From contig CM072511.1 in the NCBI GenBank assembly GCA_036898135.1, positions 74,472,119-74,536,118 on the forward strand: a stretch of DNA of 64,000 nt, read 5' to 3'. Position numbers and translations under genes: made by a program. Below, piece by piece: positions 1 through 10,625 of the stretch (the first letter of the stretch is position 1; each line of letters starts with the position of its first letter). This DNA comes from Oncomelania hupensis. Its lineage: Eukaryota; Mollusca; Gastropoda; Littorinimorpha; Pomatiopsidae. A model generated the notes under the pieces. It was not told the origin of the DNA and made no database searches. It saw nothing but the letters and a program-made list of their open reading frames with translations.

Positions 1-2071
1 AGTGGTACTTCGCCCTGCCATGAATCCTGCTTGTTCTTCAGCTATGATTTGTTCAGCTTGTGGTTTCAACCTGTTGAGTATTATTTTCAGGAGGACTTTG
101 CTGGGATGGCTGATGAGGCTGATGGTGCGGTAATTTTCACACTCCTGAAGGTTACCTTTTTTGGGAAGAGTGATGACAAGCGACTGGGTCCATGGTGTAG
201 GCCATTCCCCACTCTGCCAGATCTTGTTACAGATAATGGTGAGAGCATCAGTCATCGCTTCTCCTCCTGCTTGTAGCAGTTCCGCTGGTATGTTGTCCAC
301 TCCCGCTGACTTCCCTTTCTTCAGCGATTGCACTGCTGCCTCAACTTCTTCCCGGAGAATTGGGAGGATTTCTTCTTCTTCTTTGCTCTCGGGACATGCT
401 AGAACTGATGGGTCTCCATTTGGTGTATGGTTGTAAAGGTCAGAGCAGTACTCTGTCCATCTGTCCAAGACTTCTTGTTCTTCTGTAAGGCATATGCCAG
501 ACTTGCTTTGGATAGTGGAGACTTTGGGCTGTTTAACACTTGTCAGCCGCTTCACAGTCTGGTAGGCCTTCTTGCTGTTGTTCTTGTTCAGATTGTTCTC
601 TATTTCCTGGCATTGATCTTCTATCCAGTTCTCCTTTGCTGTGCGCATGCCTTTTCGGATGTCACTGTTGATTTTTCGGTAGACATCAGCTCCCTGTGAG
701 GTGTTCTTTTTCTTTTTTAACTCTCTTCGTTTATCACACAGATCCAAAAGTTCAGGTGTGATCCACGGCTTCTTCTTTGGTCGATGCTTGCCAAGGATCT
801 CAGTGGCGGCATCTGTTACAGCTGAATTGAAGGTATTGGTCATGGTGTTGACATCTACTTCGCCTGCCCCCAAAATAAGCAGTGGTGCAAATTTCCCTCC
901 AATTGTGGCCTGAAATATTTTTGCCACCTCCGGGTCTTGCAGTTTGTCCAGGTCGAACTTCAGCCTAGTGCACTTTGCTGTATTTACTCTCTTCAAATGG
1001 AGCCGGAAAGACATCATCACGAGATCGTGGTCACTTCCAATGTCTGCTCCTGGAAAAGTGCGTGTCCTGCCAATGTTGATGCTTGATCTGAAGCGTTTCT
1101 TGACCATGATGTAGTCGATCTGGTTGTGATGTTCCCCGCCGGGACTGTGCCATGTCCATCGTCTGGATTTTTTGTGGAGACCAAGCGTGTTTGCCAGTAC
1201 CAGATTGTTGTATCTGGCAAACTCCAATAGCCTCAGACCCCTGTCATTTGTCTCGTTGTTGCAGTGGGGTCCACATGTGTCTCCCCAGTTGTGGTGCGCA
1301 TCTTGGCCAACCTTGGCATTCCAGTCGCCTTGCACTATGACTATGTCCTTCTTCGGCACTTGGTCAAGGACCGCCTGTATATTTTCATAAAAATCCTCCA
1401 CTTCGCTGTCTTCATAGTCTGATGTTGGGGCATAGGCCTGGATGATGGTAATGTTGAAAGGGGTTGCTCTCAGACGGATGGTAATGAGTCTACTGGAGAC
1501 TGGGCGGCAACCCATGACAGTGGCTAGAATGTTCTTGTGGACCAAGAATCCAACGCCGTGTTTGTGCCTGTCATCTCTACCGCTGAAATAGAGCTTGTGG
1601 CCTTTGTCAGTCGTTGTTTCACCTAGGCCTTTCCAGCGCAGTTCGCTGATACCTAGAAGTAAGAACGTTCCATCGATATTGGTCCAGCTCATGGGCCAGT
1701 TCTTCTAATTTTCCTTCCGCAGTTAGGGTCCTGACATTCCAGGTTCCTATGACGATGTTGTTTCTCGTGCGGATCTTGCTAATTTGTCCATCAGTAGCAT
1801 ACTTAACACCTCCGTCCTGGTGGCCAACGGAAGGCGCGGTCCTTGTGTAGCCGGGCGACGACCGATCCGGCATGGAATTAGTGGATAGCCTCATCATGTG
1901 TTGTGTCTTGGGCAAAAAAAAGACCTGGCAGGGCCCAATCCTCTCCAGGCTGTTGGCCACAGCCGAAATCCACGAATACAGTGTGGCTCGCCTTGGCCCT
2001 GAGCACGTGGTCGTTGAACCTGTAGTAACGTGAGGCTCCTCCGCCCTGGCCGGTGACTTCTGTGTAGAAGA
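1..2071 (-). pseudogene. RTE endonuclease/reverse transcriptase ORF, broken and partial
   Basis: The reverse strand encodes the N-terminal part of an RTE ORF: an apurinic/apyrimidinic-type endonuclease (GTWNVRTL near 1730-1750, GDWNAKVG near 1310-1330, GSDHDLVM near 1020) and then the linker leading into reverse transcriptase. Compared with the intact copy it has one extra A in a homopolymer near 1912-1920 and a 7-bp insertion near 1650-1656, both shifting the frame. After the second lesion the frame stays open to base 1. It would nick target DNA for target-primed reverse transcription if intact. With two frameshifts and a transposon insertion in its 5' part it is a pseudogene. Confidence 0.88.
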
Positions 2072-3455
2072 CAGACCTGCTTACCCGTCCGTATTTCGCC
2101 GTATTGTCCCGATATTTTGACCTCAAGTACGCTGTTACGATCTCTTTTTAAAAAATACGAAAATCGACCAAAAAATTTTATTTTTTTATTTTTTTATTTT
2201 TTTATTTTTTTTACAAATTTCGGTAAAAAGTACACTTAACCGGAAGCGGAAGCTAAACAAATTGCGTCAGAAAACTATACTCATTGGATAGCATTGTGTT
2301 TTTCAAGTGTATACTCTGCAAATATTTAATTGTCATGGAGAAAAGAATTCATGAAACAACAGATGATGATTCAGATGTTGAGGTGGCGAGTTCATCCAAG
2401 CGTGTTTGTGTGAAACGAAAACAGACATTTCTGGTTTCTTATTTTTAAAAAATTGGCCTTGTTTGGTAGCTGATGAAGACCTGCTGGTTGGCAACTTGGT
2501 GATCAGGCAAGGAAAATGCTTGACAGTCCCAAAGACTACAACCTAAAATCTGAACGTATTGCAAAGTTCTATGCTTCAGTGCGTGCATACTTTGAGGAAA
2601 CTTGCAGCTATCTTCTCCTGAAACTGCCCCTCACTGACCCTTTGCTCCAGCACTGCAGAATCATATGTTCTTCAGTTCAGTTGACCGCATCTTCCCAAGA
2701 TCTACGCTTTTTTGTGAAGCGATTCCCTGCACTCTTTCCACCAAATACAAATCTGAACAAATCAGGAGCAATTCTCCGAGTATCAGTCAACTGATGTCAA
2801 GGGATTGGTGGGCCCAGCTATGCAGGTGGACGAATTTTGGGTGCAGGTCAGCAAAAACACCCTTAGCTTTTGCAACTGTGCCAGTTCATGCTGGGACTCT
2901 GCACCATCCCACACAACAGTGCTGCTTGTGAGAGGGTGTTTAGTTGCGTACGTAAAACGTCCACTGACAGTAGGTCCAGTATGGGCAAAGATGCTCTGTT
3001 GACTCACTGATGGTAGGCATGTTCAGACCTGAAAGCTCTTTCACAAAAAAAGAACTGCAGCAACTGAAAAGTGCATACATGCATGTTTTAAAAAAAAATA
3101 CAAGTAGATCATTATCACATATTATGTTGATGTGGTGGCATAACACTTTTGCATTGTTTTTCAATTAAGCACCCTACTTTTTAAACAATAAATTTATTGA
3201 ACAGTGTACCGTTTCTTGATTTATTTTACGTGTGTAATAATATATGAAAATTTAGCTAAGAGCAAATTAAGATGAATAATGACAATAAGTTTACACAGTT
3301 CTATATTTTTATTTATTTATTATCATTATTTTGGTTCACGTAAAATAACGACAGTTTATATAAATACCGAAAGTCAAAATCTGGTCATGATTTCCAAAAT
3401 CTGGTTTTGAAGTGCCTGGAGTACTGACAAAAAAATTTTGAGGTAAGCAGGTCTG
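2072..3455 (+). mobile_element. T1: hAT-like DNA transposon with 6-bp target duplication
   Basis: The terminal inverted repeats are CAGACCTGCTTACC at the left and its reverse complement at the right. They are bounded by the direct duplication AGAAGA (2066-2071 and 3456-3461). Removing the element plus one duplication restores the RTE sequence seen at 42050-42080, so the boundaries are certain. The interior is AT-rich and carries an internally deleted transposase gene. T1 belongs to a group of seven elements in this window with similar ends and target-duplication length. Confidence 0.9.
2335..3000 (+). pseudogene. Internally deleted hAT-like transposase in T1
   Basis: An ATG at 2335 opens a short acidic then basic N-terminus (MEKRIHETTDDD...KRKQTF) typical of the start of this transposase type. 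It stops in frame near 2447. Downstream, 2516-2794 encodes a segment resembling the C-terminal third of hAT-like transposases (KSERIAKFYASVRAYFEE, then a leucine-rich stretch). Near 2925-2990 another frame gives ACERVFSCVRK followed by a serine-rich end, the characteristic C-terminal dimerisation motif. The catalytic middle is absent. I read it as a deletion derivative that keeps only the ends of the gene. Family assignment is from motif memory only. Confidence 0.6.
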
Positions 3456-3552
3456 AGAAGACTTTCGCCCAGTGATGCCGTGCTAACATCACCCCTGTTA
3501 GTCGCCTCTTACGACACGCCGGGAAACGTTGGGTCTATTCTATTTGCCCGAA

Positions 3553-4433
3553 CCCACAGAGCTTTTAGCTGTATCAAAATATACAAATTAGGACAATATT
3601 TTATTTAACAAAATGTTTGGCTGGACAGATTAATAATGTTTTTAACTTGGTTACATACTTTTTAGCTGCATTAATACAACTGGAAAAAGAAAAATTTGAA
3701 TAAATAATGTATTTTTGTATATATTCATTATATAATAGAAATCTACCATTGTCATTTAATAGGTGTCCAATACTATAAATCTTTTCTAACCAATTTATAA
3801 TATACAAAAAAAAAAGGCTGTTTACCAATTAGTATTAGCTGGCTCCATAATTGTTTTTTTATCACAAGTATGAAGTTGCAACCACACAAATGCTAAACGA
3901 ACTAGAAACAAACGTGCGCTTCCGGTTCGAAAAACGTCTTTTAAGCACAACTAGTCAAAAACATCTTAAGACAGAAAAAAATATAAACAAAATTTTTAAG
4001 TACAAAAATCGGAATTTCTGAATTTTAATAAGTAATCCGTAGCTCCGTATTCTGCTCATGAAAATCGGAGAAAATACGGAAAATCTGTAGATGTGCACAG
4101 GTCTATGTTTAAAACGTTACCTCAAATAGAAAAGTATGAACAAAAATATTCTTGTAGTTAATTTAAAGGGTTTTTGACTAGCATGCAAAGCAATGTATGC
4201 AATTGTCCAAAAATAAAAAAAATTCCAGATTTGTGTAAATCTGCGTGAGATCTCTCCCAGAATGATATCCAAAATAAATGTGATATTCAAAATAAATGTC
4301 CTTTTATCTGTCTGCCTGCACAAACTTGCAAATGGTTTAATTTCTTGGAACCTATTTTATTACAACCAAATTTGGTATTTGTCACATGGGTGGGATTCCT
4401 CCGTCTCAGATGGAAATTCAGTTTTCCAATACA
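3553..4433. other. AT-rich stretch without a recognised gene
   Basis: No coding signal that I can support. It is AT-rich, with scattered CCGTAT/ATACGG words near 4040-4085 that resemble the interior of T1 and T2, so it may hold a decayed relative. A sequence resembling a right TIR of that group (TGCACAGGTCTA) lies near 4094-4106, but no left partner was found. Bases 4297-4385 match repeat Rep-E at 59118-59205. Confidence 0.4.
4297..4385 (+). repeat. Rep-E copy 1
   Basis: About 90 bp similar to 59118-59205, sharing CTGC/CTGTGCA(A)AACTTGCAA, GGAACCTATTT and CAACCAAA(T/C)TTGGTA in the same order. The two copies differ by several substitutions and short indels. No coding content. The family is unidentified. 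Confidence 0.6.
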
Positions 4434-4792
4434 TAGAGGTGCTAACCAGTACGGATTGACCGTATTTAATTCCTGCGAAGTGAATTAAATACGGAAATAC
4501 GGTAGCTTTTATAAAAATACGGAGGAGAAGTCGCCGATCATTTATCTTTGCCAGCGGTGCTTCTGTACCGGTTTCTGGTCTCATAATTTGAACGTCGCTG
4601 TGTTCAACAAGCTGATTTTCATGGTGATTTTAGAAGACTGAAAATAGCCTGCTGTTTCAGAGGGAAGCCTGTCGTTACTTTATAGTGTCCTAGGCTGGGT
4701 TTTACGAGAAAAAAAATACTGACAAGTGTTAAAAAATACTGACAAACTGGTGCGGAAATACTGACAAGAAGATTAGGGGGTTGGCACCTCTG
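4434..4792. mobile_element. T2: 359-bp non-autonomous TIR element
   Basis: The left end is TAGAGGTGCTAACC and the right end is GGTTGGCACCTCTG. The 6-bp duplication AATACA flanks it (4428-4433 and 4793-4798). It is a copy of the element at 62898-63320. An internal palindrome (CCGTATTTAATTC and its exact complement, separated by 9 bp) lies near 4460-4495. It has no ORF, so it would depend on a transposase supplied elsewhere. Confidence 0.88.
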
Positions 4793-4796
4793 AATA

Positions 4797-5603
4797 CAGT
4801 AAAACCTCCGTTTTGAGAACCTCTCTTAAATGACTTCCTCCAACATACGACCGGAAAAAAATTCACAGATGCTTTGTACTATATAAACGACCTCTCTTAA
4901 ACAACTACCTCTAAACCGCGACTTGCGACCTTCAAATAATTAAATTTTACGACCTAGCATCTGAAAAATTCAGATTCCAAAGCAATACTATATTTGTGCG
5001 CTTGAAGAAAATAGTTTTGTTTACAACTTTTAACAGAAGACGATGCATTAAAGCAGCTTGAATGAAAGACTCTAATGAGCTGACCAGATTTGTCCTGAGC
5101 AGGGGCCTGTCAGATCTTGCCGACACCATGTCTGGTGTTCAAAGTGACATACTAAGAGAACATGCACGGGTGGGGGGATCATGCAAACAAACAGAAATAA
5201 CTGCTTTCTTTTAAAAAAACAACAACTATTCAATTATTGAATAAAAATAATTACAACAATATTAATGGTTATCTTATAAATAGTTATAACTCTAAACATG
5301 CACTCAGCACTTACATACACTTTTAAACAACTATCATACCAACATTGATTTTTTATTTTGTAAATAATGAGGAACAGGAAGATATTGACTGTATTGGTTG
5401 TGAGACAGTTTAATCTATATTTCTGAAAGATGGTAGATGTTTCCTATACTTAATGGTATGTGTACTTTTTGTACATGTATTTATTTTACTTAATTAATTT
5501 TCTAAATGTCTTTCAAAAATATCCTACCTCCTTTTTAAGACCCCTCCAATTTAAGACCTCGTTTTAATGGCAATTTAAAGGTCGTAAAACTGAGTTTTTA
5601 CTG
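4797..5603. mobile_element. pogo/Tigger-like DNA transposon remnant
   Basis: The ends are CAGTAAAACCTCCGTTTT at the left and, inverted, CAGTAAAAACTCAGTTTT at the right. Each is flanked by TA (4795-4796 and 5604-5605), the usual target duplication of Tc1/mariner/pogo elements. Between 5035 and 5215 the + strand shows a decayed reading frame ending ...CKQTEITAFF, which resembles the C-terminal tail of pogo-type transposases. The rest of the coding region is unrecognisable. The element starts 4 bp after T2, inside the T2 target duplication. Confidence 0.7.
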
Positions 5604-5605
5604 TA

Positions 5606-5885
5606 TTGCTTCTAGACAAATTCAATTTTTTCAAAAATCTGACAGAGGTATTTGGGATGAAAGGCAAATGAAACCAAAAAATTGGAAACCATGTTCTAAA
5701 GAAGTAAGCAAAGGTAGCCTGTGCCGGTAAACCCCATTGGGAGGTTGAAAATTTTGTCTTCAAAGGCACGTATTTAGTTTTGCCTAACATCACTGTAAAA
5801 GTGTGCTGACCAGACCTTTATGTGCTGACTAAAGTTTTGCGAAGATGCCTTTAATAAAAGAGTGTGAATCGACGGATGTAGTCTG
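5606..5885. other. Short stretch with no recognised feature
   Basis: Nothing I can support. It probably holds the 5' end of the DNA transposon whose zinc-finger exon follows. A CAGACC word at 5809 looks like the starts of the T-group elements, but no right end or target duplication could be paired with it. Confidence 0.3.
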
Positions 5886-7179
5886 AAGCTCGATCGAGCT
5901 GGAGTATGCTTCTGTACATTTTGTAACAAGGAGAAAGTATGGCTCACCAATCACCCTCAACATAAAAAAACACTGAAGGTAAGCAAATATTTGCCAATAA
6001 TTTTCAAAAGTGTTTTTTATGTTCCACTATCTCTTTCCCCAATGAACTTCTATTATTAATAAAGAGGAAAGACTAGGATGAATCAGAATGTGATGAGGTG
6101 ACTTTGTGTTAACTATATTTTGTAAAGATTGCTTTAGTGAACAGTGATCATGAAAACTGTCCCCCTACCCTACTTTCTGACTTCAGACTATGGATGGAAT
6201 AACATTTCTTCTGTCTCTGTTTGTATGTCTGTCTGTCTCTCTCCTATTTTAAAATATAAACAAGATTAACACGTTTTAAAGGGAAAATTAGAAATAAACT
6301 TGGCATTTTTAAAATTATAACAAAATACTTTCTTTAATACCTTTCTTCACTGGAGTTGTTATGATGTGTTACTTATATTTTATTGTAGATTTTTTTATGT
6401 TGTACTTTTTTTTAAAAATTTGGATCTGAAGTGTTGTGAAGTCAGGGATTTGTGTGCATGTTTATATGTGTGTGCTTGAGTGGATTTTTATTTAAAACTT
6501 ATTTGTAACAGTTTGTTTTCCAGGAAACCACTACTTGTACCAATCCCATTAGTGGTCATCTTGATGGATATTCAACCTATCCAGGGCAGCCAATCACAAC
6601 TGTCGGTGCTGTAACAGAGAAGAAGACTTGGCTGCTTGCATTTGCAGCTGAACATTCATTGCCATTCAGCCTTGTCCCTTATTTGTTGGAGTTGTGTAAA
6701 GTGCTGGGTGACAATAAGAAGTCACTGAATAAGATCAGCATGGGGAGGAACTACACTTATGCAGCAACACATGGATTGGCTGCAGCAATGAAGAACGACT
6801 TGCGCCAAACGCTCTTATCTACATTCTTCAGTATGAATGTTGATGAAGCGACTAACAACTCTATGGACAAAATTGTGAACATGCTGGTTCCCCATGTTGA
6901 TGTGGATGAGGTAAAGACTGTCCATTTTGCCTCAAGGCAGGCAAACCAGGCAACAGCTGCAAGCATCCACATGACCATTCTGGATAGTTTGATGGATGAT
7001 GACGCAAATAGGCTGGAGAACGACTGTTCAAAGTGCCAACATAAAAAACATAGTGTTGTCCTGTCTCATGGACAATTGTGCCACTATGACGTGTACGTAA
7101 AGGTGTGGAGACCTTGTTGATAAGAACAAATAAGAATCTATTAGACTTCAATGGAACTTCTGTCCACATAGTTGCATAT
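5886..7179 (+). pseudogene. hAT-like transposase, N-terminal two exons (continues at 10249)
   Basis: Exon 1 (about 5886-5978) encodes a zinc finger, CFCTFCNKEKVW...HPQHKK, ending at a consensus donor (AAG|GTAAGC). An intron of 545 bp ends at 6523 with TTTGTTTTCCAG. Exon 2 then continues in phase 0: KTWLLAFAAEHSLPFSLVPY, FSMNVDEATNN and a later DNCATM motif, the order seen in hAT-like transposases related to ZNF862/KIAA1586-type host genes. Frame slips near 7030-7110 break it. At 7179 the sequence is interrupted by a minus-strand LINE, and the gene resumes at 10249. The family call rests on remembered motif order. Confidence 0.65.
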
Positions 7180-8648
7180 AATAATAATAATAACAGGCAA
7201 TTTATACAGCGCTTTCCAAAATCACAAAGCGCTTTACACAAACAAATGTAAACACAACATGCGTACATTAGTCAATAACATACAACCACATACTCATCCC
7301 AAAACCAAAAATAACGAACACTCACTCATGGCGCCTAAGAAAAGGCCTCTCTAAAAAGATGCATCTTCAATCAATCAATCAATCAATCAATCTTTAATTT
7401 AATGTCTGTTCACACATTTAGGTGATATTAGACATAATGCATCTTCAAGTTCATTTTAAAAGACGCTAGTGAAGGACTGTGACGGAAGGACCAAGGTAGT
7501 GAGTTCCAGGTCTGAACGGAGAAGAAACTGAAGGCTCTACTACCGTGTCTCACACTGTGGTATTCTGGTACACGGAACATCCTTTCATTTGCAGACGAAT
7601 GGAGGGACCGAGAAGGAACATAGTCAAAAGTTTGGAAAGATAGCTTGGAGCAGTTCCAGAGATGATGTGGTGGTAGCAAAGACATGAGGTTTTATATTTA
7701 ATTCATTGTTCAACTGGGAGCCAGTGTAGCTCTTGAAAGAGAGGCGTGCAATGCTGTGATTTTCGTGCTTTGAAGATGAGTTTAGCTGCAGAGTTTTGGA
7801 CTTGCTGAAGAGGTCTAGAACTTTCTGTGTGCAACCCACAAGGAGTGAATTACAATAATCCAATCTAGACAGAATGCATGCGCTAACTAGTGTTTTTGTT
7901 GCTTCTTGTGTGAGATACTGTCGAATGGAGCTTATGCGTCAATGTATGCAATCTGACAATGTGTTGCTGCATGGAGAGATCCTGATCGAGAAAAAACCCA
8001 AGGTCGAGAACAGTGTCAGAAAAAGAAATAGAAGTAGTCCCAACAGTGATAGTTGAGGGAAGAGAAGAGGGGTCTGCAGATGATGGAGAAACACGGAGAG
8101 CCTCAGTTTTGTTATCATTTAGCTTGAGACGGTTGTTTAACATCCAGGATTTTACCTCAGTAACACAATCTTGAACGGTCTAAACTAAATGATTGTAGTT
8201 AGAAGGAGAGTCAGAGTGATTAAGTTGGGTGTCATCAGTATACATTTCGTGGCGGACAGAATGTGAGTTAATGAGACGTGAGAGAGGAGAGGTGTACCAA
8301 ATGAACAGAACAGGGCCAAGCACAGAGCCTTGAGGAACGCCAAAATCAAGCGGTTGTGTGGTAGATTTAATACCATTTACGAGAACAGCTTGTTTTCTTT
8401 CTAAGAGACAAGACCGAAACCAGTTAAGAGCACTGTTTTGGATTCCATAATCGTTATTGAGTCGTGATCAGAATTTCATGATCGATAGTATCAAAAGCGG
8501 CCGAAAGATCCAAGAGAAGTACTGAAATTTTGTCTTTGTCTTAAGAAATCAGAAGATTTTTTAGAACGCGAAGAAGAACGGTCTCTGTGCTGTGCCCAGG
8601 ACGGTAATCAGACTGATGAGAAGTAAGAAGACTGTGAGCAAGATATAT

Positions 8649-9871
8649 CAAAGCTGATTCTAGGGCGCGGGATGCGCAAGATCATGCACAAAAAGTTTTT
8701 TTCCTGCAAAGAAATTCGATAAGCGTGTTCGCGATCCCGTGGAGTTTGGAAATATCTCGCTACATGTCTTGATCGAAGCGGGCTTTACTGTGACGTTTCT
8801 GTCGTCTGCTAGGGCGTAGCGGAAACTGGAGTTAAACGGAAGTTGCTTTCTTGTATATGCGATGTGTCTCAAATTTTCATTGGCCGATGCTATTCTTTTT
8901 GACCAATCACCTTTCTTCTGAGTGTGGCATCGATGAACCTGACCGGTTGGAACTGGTTTACAATCAGAATGGCTTCGAAAAAGTGCACGCTTTTCGACTT
9001 CGAATTCAGTGGAGGAACTGTGAAGAAAAGGAAAGAGACTGAAAATGTGCCAGACGTCTGTGCCTACTAGTACAAAGACAAAGGAACACAAGTTTCAAGA
9101 ACAATGGGCAGAGTGGCAGCTTGCAAAACACACTGTTCTTCAAAACAAGTATCCACGTGACTCAATGAAAGTGCTATACAAGATTCTCTTTGACTTCCAC
9201 AAGGACAGCTTCCCAAACCTGCTGGTCTTAGTGCAACTAGCCCTGATCATGCCACTACACACAGCAGACTGTGAAAGAGGGTTCAGCTGCCAGAATGCCA
9301 TCAAGACCGCAAGGCGTTCAACTTCCAGTCTGAAGGAGGACAGTCTCAACACACTAATGACCAAGTGCGAAGGACAACCTGTTGCAGAGCATGATTTTGG
9401 TGATGCATTGCAACTGTGGAAGAGTAAAAAGAACAGAAGGCTATTGGCAAAACAATAACTGGGCATGTATCATCAATTTGACACCACCCCTGTATACTTT
9501 CAGTACCTCTGTGCCAGGATACATTTTGTGTCTACATACTAACAGTCACACTGTTTTCCCATTACTGATCTTCTAAAATAGCAGAGCTTTTATGCAACAA
9601 TTGTGAAAGCAAGGTTACAGATACCAGTTTGTGATATATTTTGTCTGCGATTTGTGTGTACTTATTGTTTGGAGAGAATGCAACACTTTACTGTTTCACA
9701 GTTTATCCGGGAACATCACGGGAGAAAACAGGTATGGATATTTGTGTGTACACCCTATATATGCCGAGAGGACGCCCCCACTGTTTTGGTCAGAGGGGGG
9801 CCTAATCCCCCCCTTTTTTTCAAGGAAGGGGGGCCTGCCCCCACTTCTTCAAAATCCTAGAATCAGCTCTG
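8649..9871 (+). mobile_element. T3: hAT-like DNA transposon inside the CR1-like LINE
   Basis: The ends are CAAAGCTGATTCTAGG at the left and CCTAGAATCAGCTCTG at the right, a 16-bp inverted repeat with one mismatch. TATAT flanks both sides (8644-8648 and 9872-9876), so the duplication is 5 bp, or 6 bp with one changed base. Near the right end (9775-9845) lies a G/C-rich block with runs of five to six G and C. The interior has an internally deleted transposase gene. Confidence 0.82.
8969..9458 (+). pseudogene. Internally deleted hAT-like transposase in T3
   Basis: An ATG at 8969 starts MASKKCTLFDFEF followed by a lysine-rich stretch, resembling the N-terminus of this transposase class. It runs into a stop at about 9068. 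The 9045-9458 frame then encodes the C-terminal part: a helical segment, PNLLVLVQLALIMPLHTADC, CERGFSCQNAIKTARR and a final lysine-rich tail. CERGFS is the hAT-like dimerisation signature. The DNA-binding finger and catalytic core are missing, so this copy cannot supply activity. Confidence 0.65.
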
Positions 9872-10248
9872 TATATGGGAGAGAAGTTGCTGAAGGATAA
9901 GATGTTCAAGTAGTTTAGAGAGAAAAGAGAGATTGGATATAGGTCTATAATTCTTCAGATCATTACGATCGAGGATGGATTTCTTCAATAAAGGCTTGAA
10001 GATAGCAGTCTTGAACTCAGGGGAACAATACCAGATGTAATAGACTCGTTCATAATGTTGGTAATAGTGGGAAGTAAAAGGTCAAGGTGCTCAAAGAGAA
10101 ATTTGGTGGGCATGGGGTCAACAAGTTCACATGACTTGGGAGGAGTTTGAAGGATAGTTTTTTTTTTTAATGAAATCCTCTGAAACAGGACTGAATTTAA
10201 CCAATGGAGTGCTAGAAAAAGTTGTAGAATGCAAAACAACAGACTGGT

Positions 10249-10516
10249 TTGCATATGCAAACAAAGAGCTATTCAAACCTTTTGGAATATGCAGAGGGCA
10301 TTGCATCTTATCTCTACTACAATATAAAGAAGTCACTTAAAGTCAAAGACCTCTTTGGCGAGATGAAATTGATCCTTCAACTGCCAGTGTTGCATGCACC
10401 CTTCCCCAAGCAGGTTTCTCCAAATGTTGGATGTGACAGAAAGACTGCATAAACACATTGATGCCTCGCTTGTACTACTATGGCTTCCTGACAGTGACTG
10501 AATAGCATCAGTACAG
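10249..10516 (+). pseudogene. hAT-like transposase, middle part (continuation of 5886-7179)
   Basis: Directly after the LINE the frame AYANKELFKPF resumes in register with the VHIVAY end at 7179, confirming one interrupted gene. A segment near 10410-10500 reads LQMLDVTERLHKHIDA in one frame and YYYGFLTVTE in another, which in this transposase class are adjacent; a single-base slip separates them. A GTAAAT after CAGTACAG near 10516 could be another splice donor. The C-terminal exon is not present, because the next recognisable sequence is a different repeat. Confidence 0.55.
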
Positions 10517-10556
10517 GTAAATAATAATAATATAATCTAGTCATGTACAGAATGTA

Positions 10557-10625
10557 GAGGTGCCAACTGAAATGATTTTTATCGTATTATTTTATGATAA
10601 TAATGAATAAAGTACGGGATTTCAA
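10557..10625. mobile_element. Truncated T2-like element end
   Basis: TAGAGGTGCCAAC at 10557-10570 matches the T2/T6 terminal repeat. The next 55 bp are a degraded version of their palindromic interior (CGTATTATTTTATG... then TACGGGAT). The rest has been replaced by the LINE 5' end that begins near 10626. Confidence 0.45.

Larger units (their letters stand above)
1..3552 (-). mobile_element. RTE-type LINE, 5' part, split by a DNA transposon
   Basis: This is the reverse-strand counterpart of the full RTE LINE at 41967-45302. It aligns from that element's 5' end (here near 3552) to the start of its reverse transcriptase (here at base 1, where the window cuts it). The segment 2072-3455 is a foreign DNA transposon flanked by a 6-bp duplication (AGAAGA), so the LINE parts are 3456-3552 and 1-2071. 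The remaining 3' part lies to the left of the window. The 5' boundary near 3552 is uncertain by several bases because the flank GGGCAAATAG resembles the start of the 41967 copy only over its last part. Confidence 0.88.
7180..10248 (-). mobile_element. CR1/Jockey-like LINE, 5'-truncated
   Basis: A minus-strand non-LTR retrotransposon inserted in the transposase gene, with the 8-bp duplication TTGCATAT at 7172-7179 and 10249-10256. Its 3' end, at the left, is a short (TTA)n tail preceded by the CTGTATAAATTGCC-like end; its 5' end is truncated at 10248. It has been split by element T3 (8649-9871). Joining the flanks restores a continuous transposase frame, so orientation and boundaries are well supported. 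Confidence 0.85.
7428..10248 (-). pseudogene. CR1/Jockey-like reverse transcriptase, decayed
   Basis: Read right to left, the pieces are in the correct order for a reverse transcriptase: TILQTPPKSCEL and DPMPTKFLFEHL (10050-10170), a fingers region up to T3, SDYRPGHSTETV (near 8600), GVPQGSVLGPVLF (near 8300-8345), a Y-x-DD box as YTDDTQL (near 8235), and a C-terminal part ending FSVQTWNSLPW...SFKMNLKMHYV (7428-7560). Several frameshifts and the T3 insertion break it. It would have copied LINE RNA at the target site. No endonuclease is left because the copy is 5'-truncated. Confidence 0.75.

Noticed and set aside
1017..1220. Small basic protein on the minus strand
   Set aside because: Out-of-frame reading of the RTE endonuclease; the same shadow occurs at 42899-43102.
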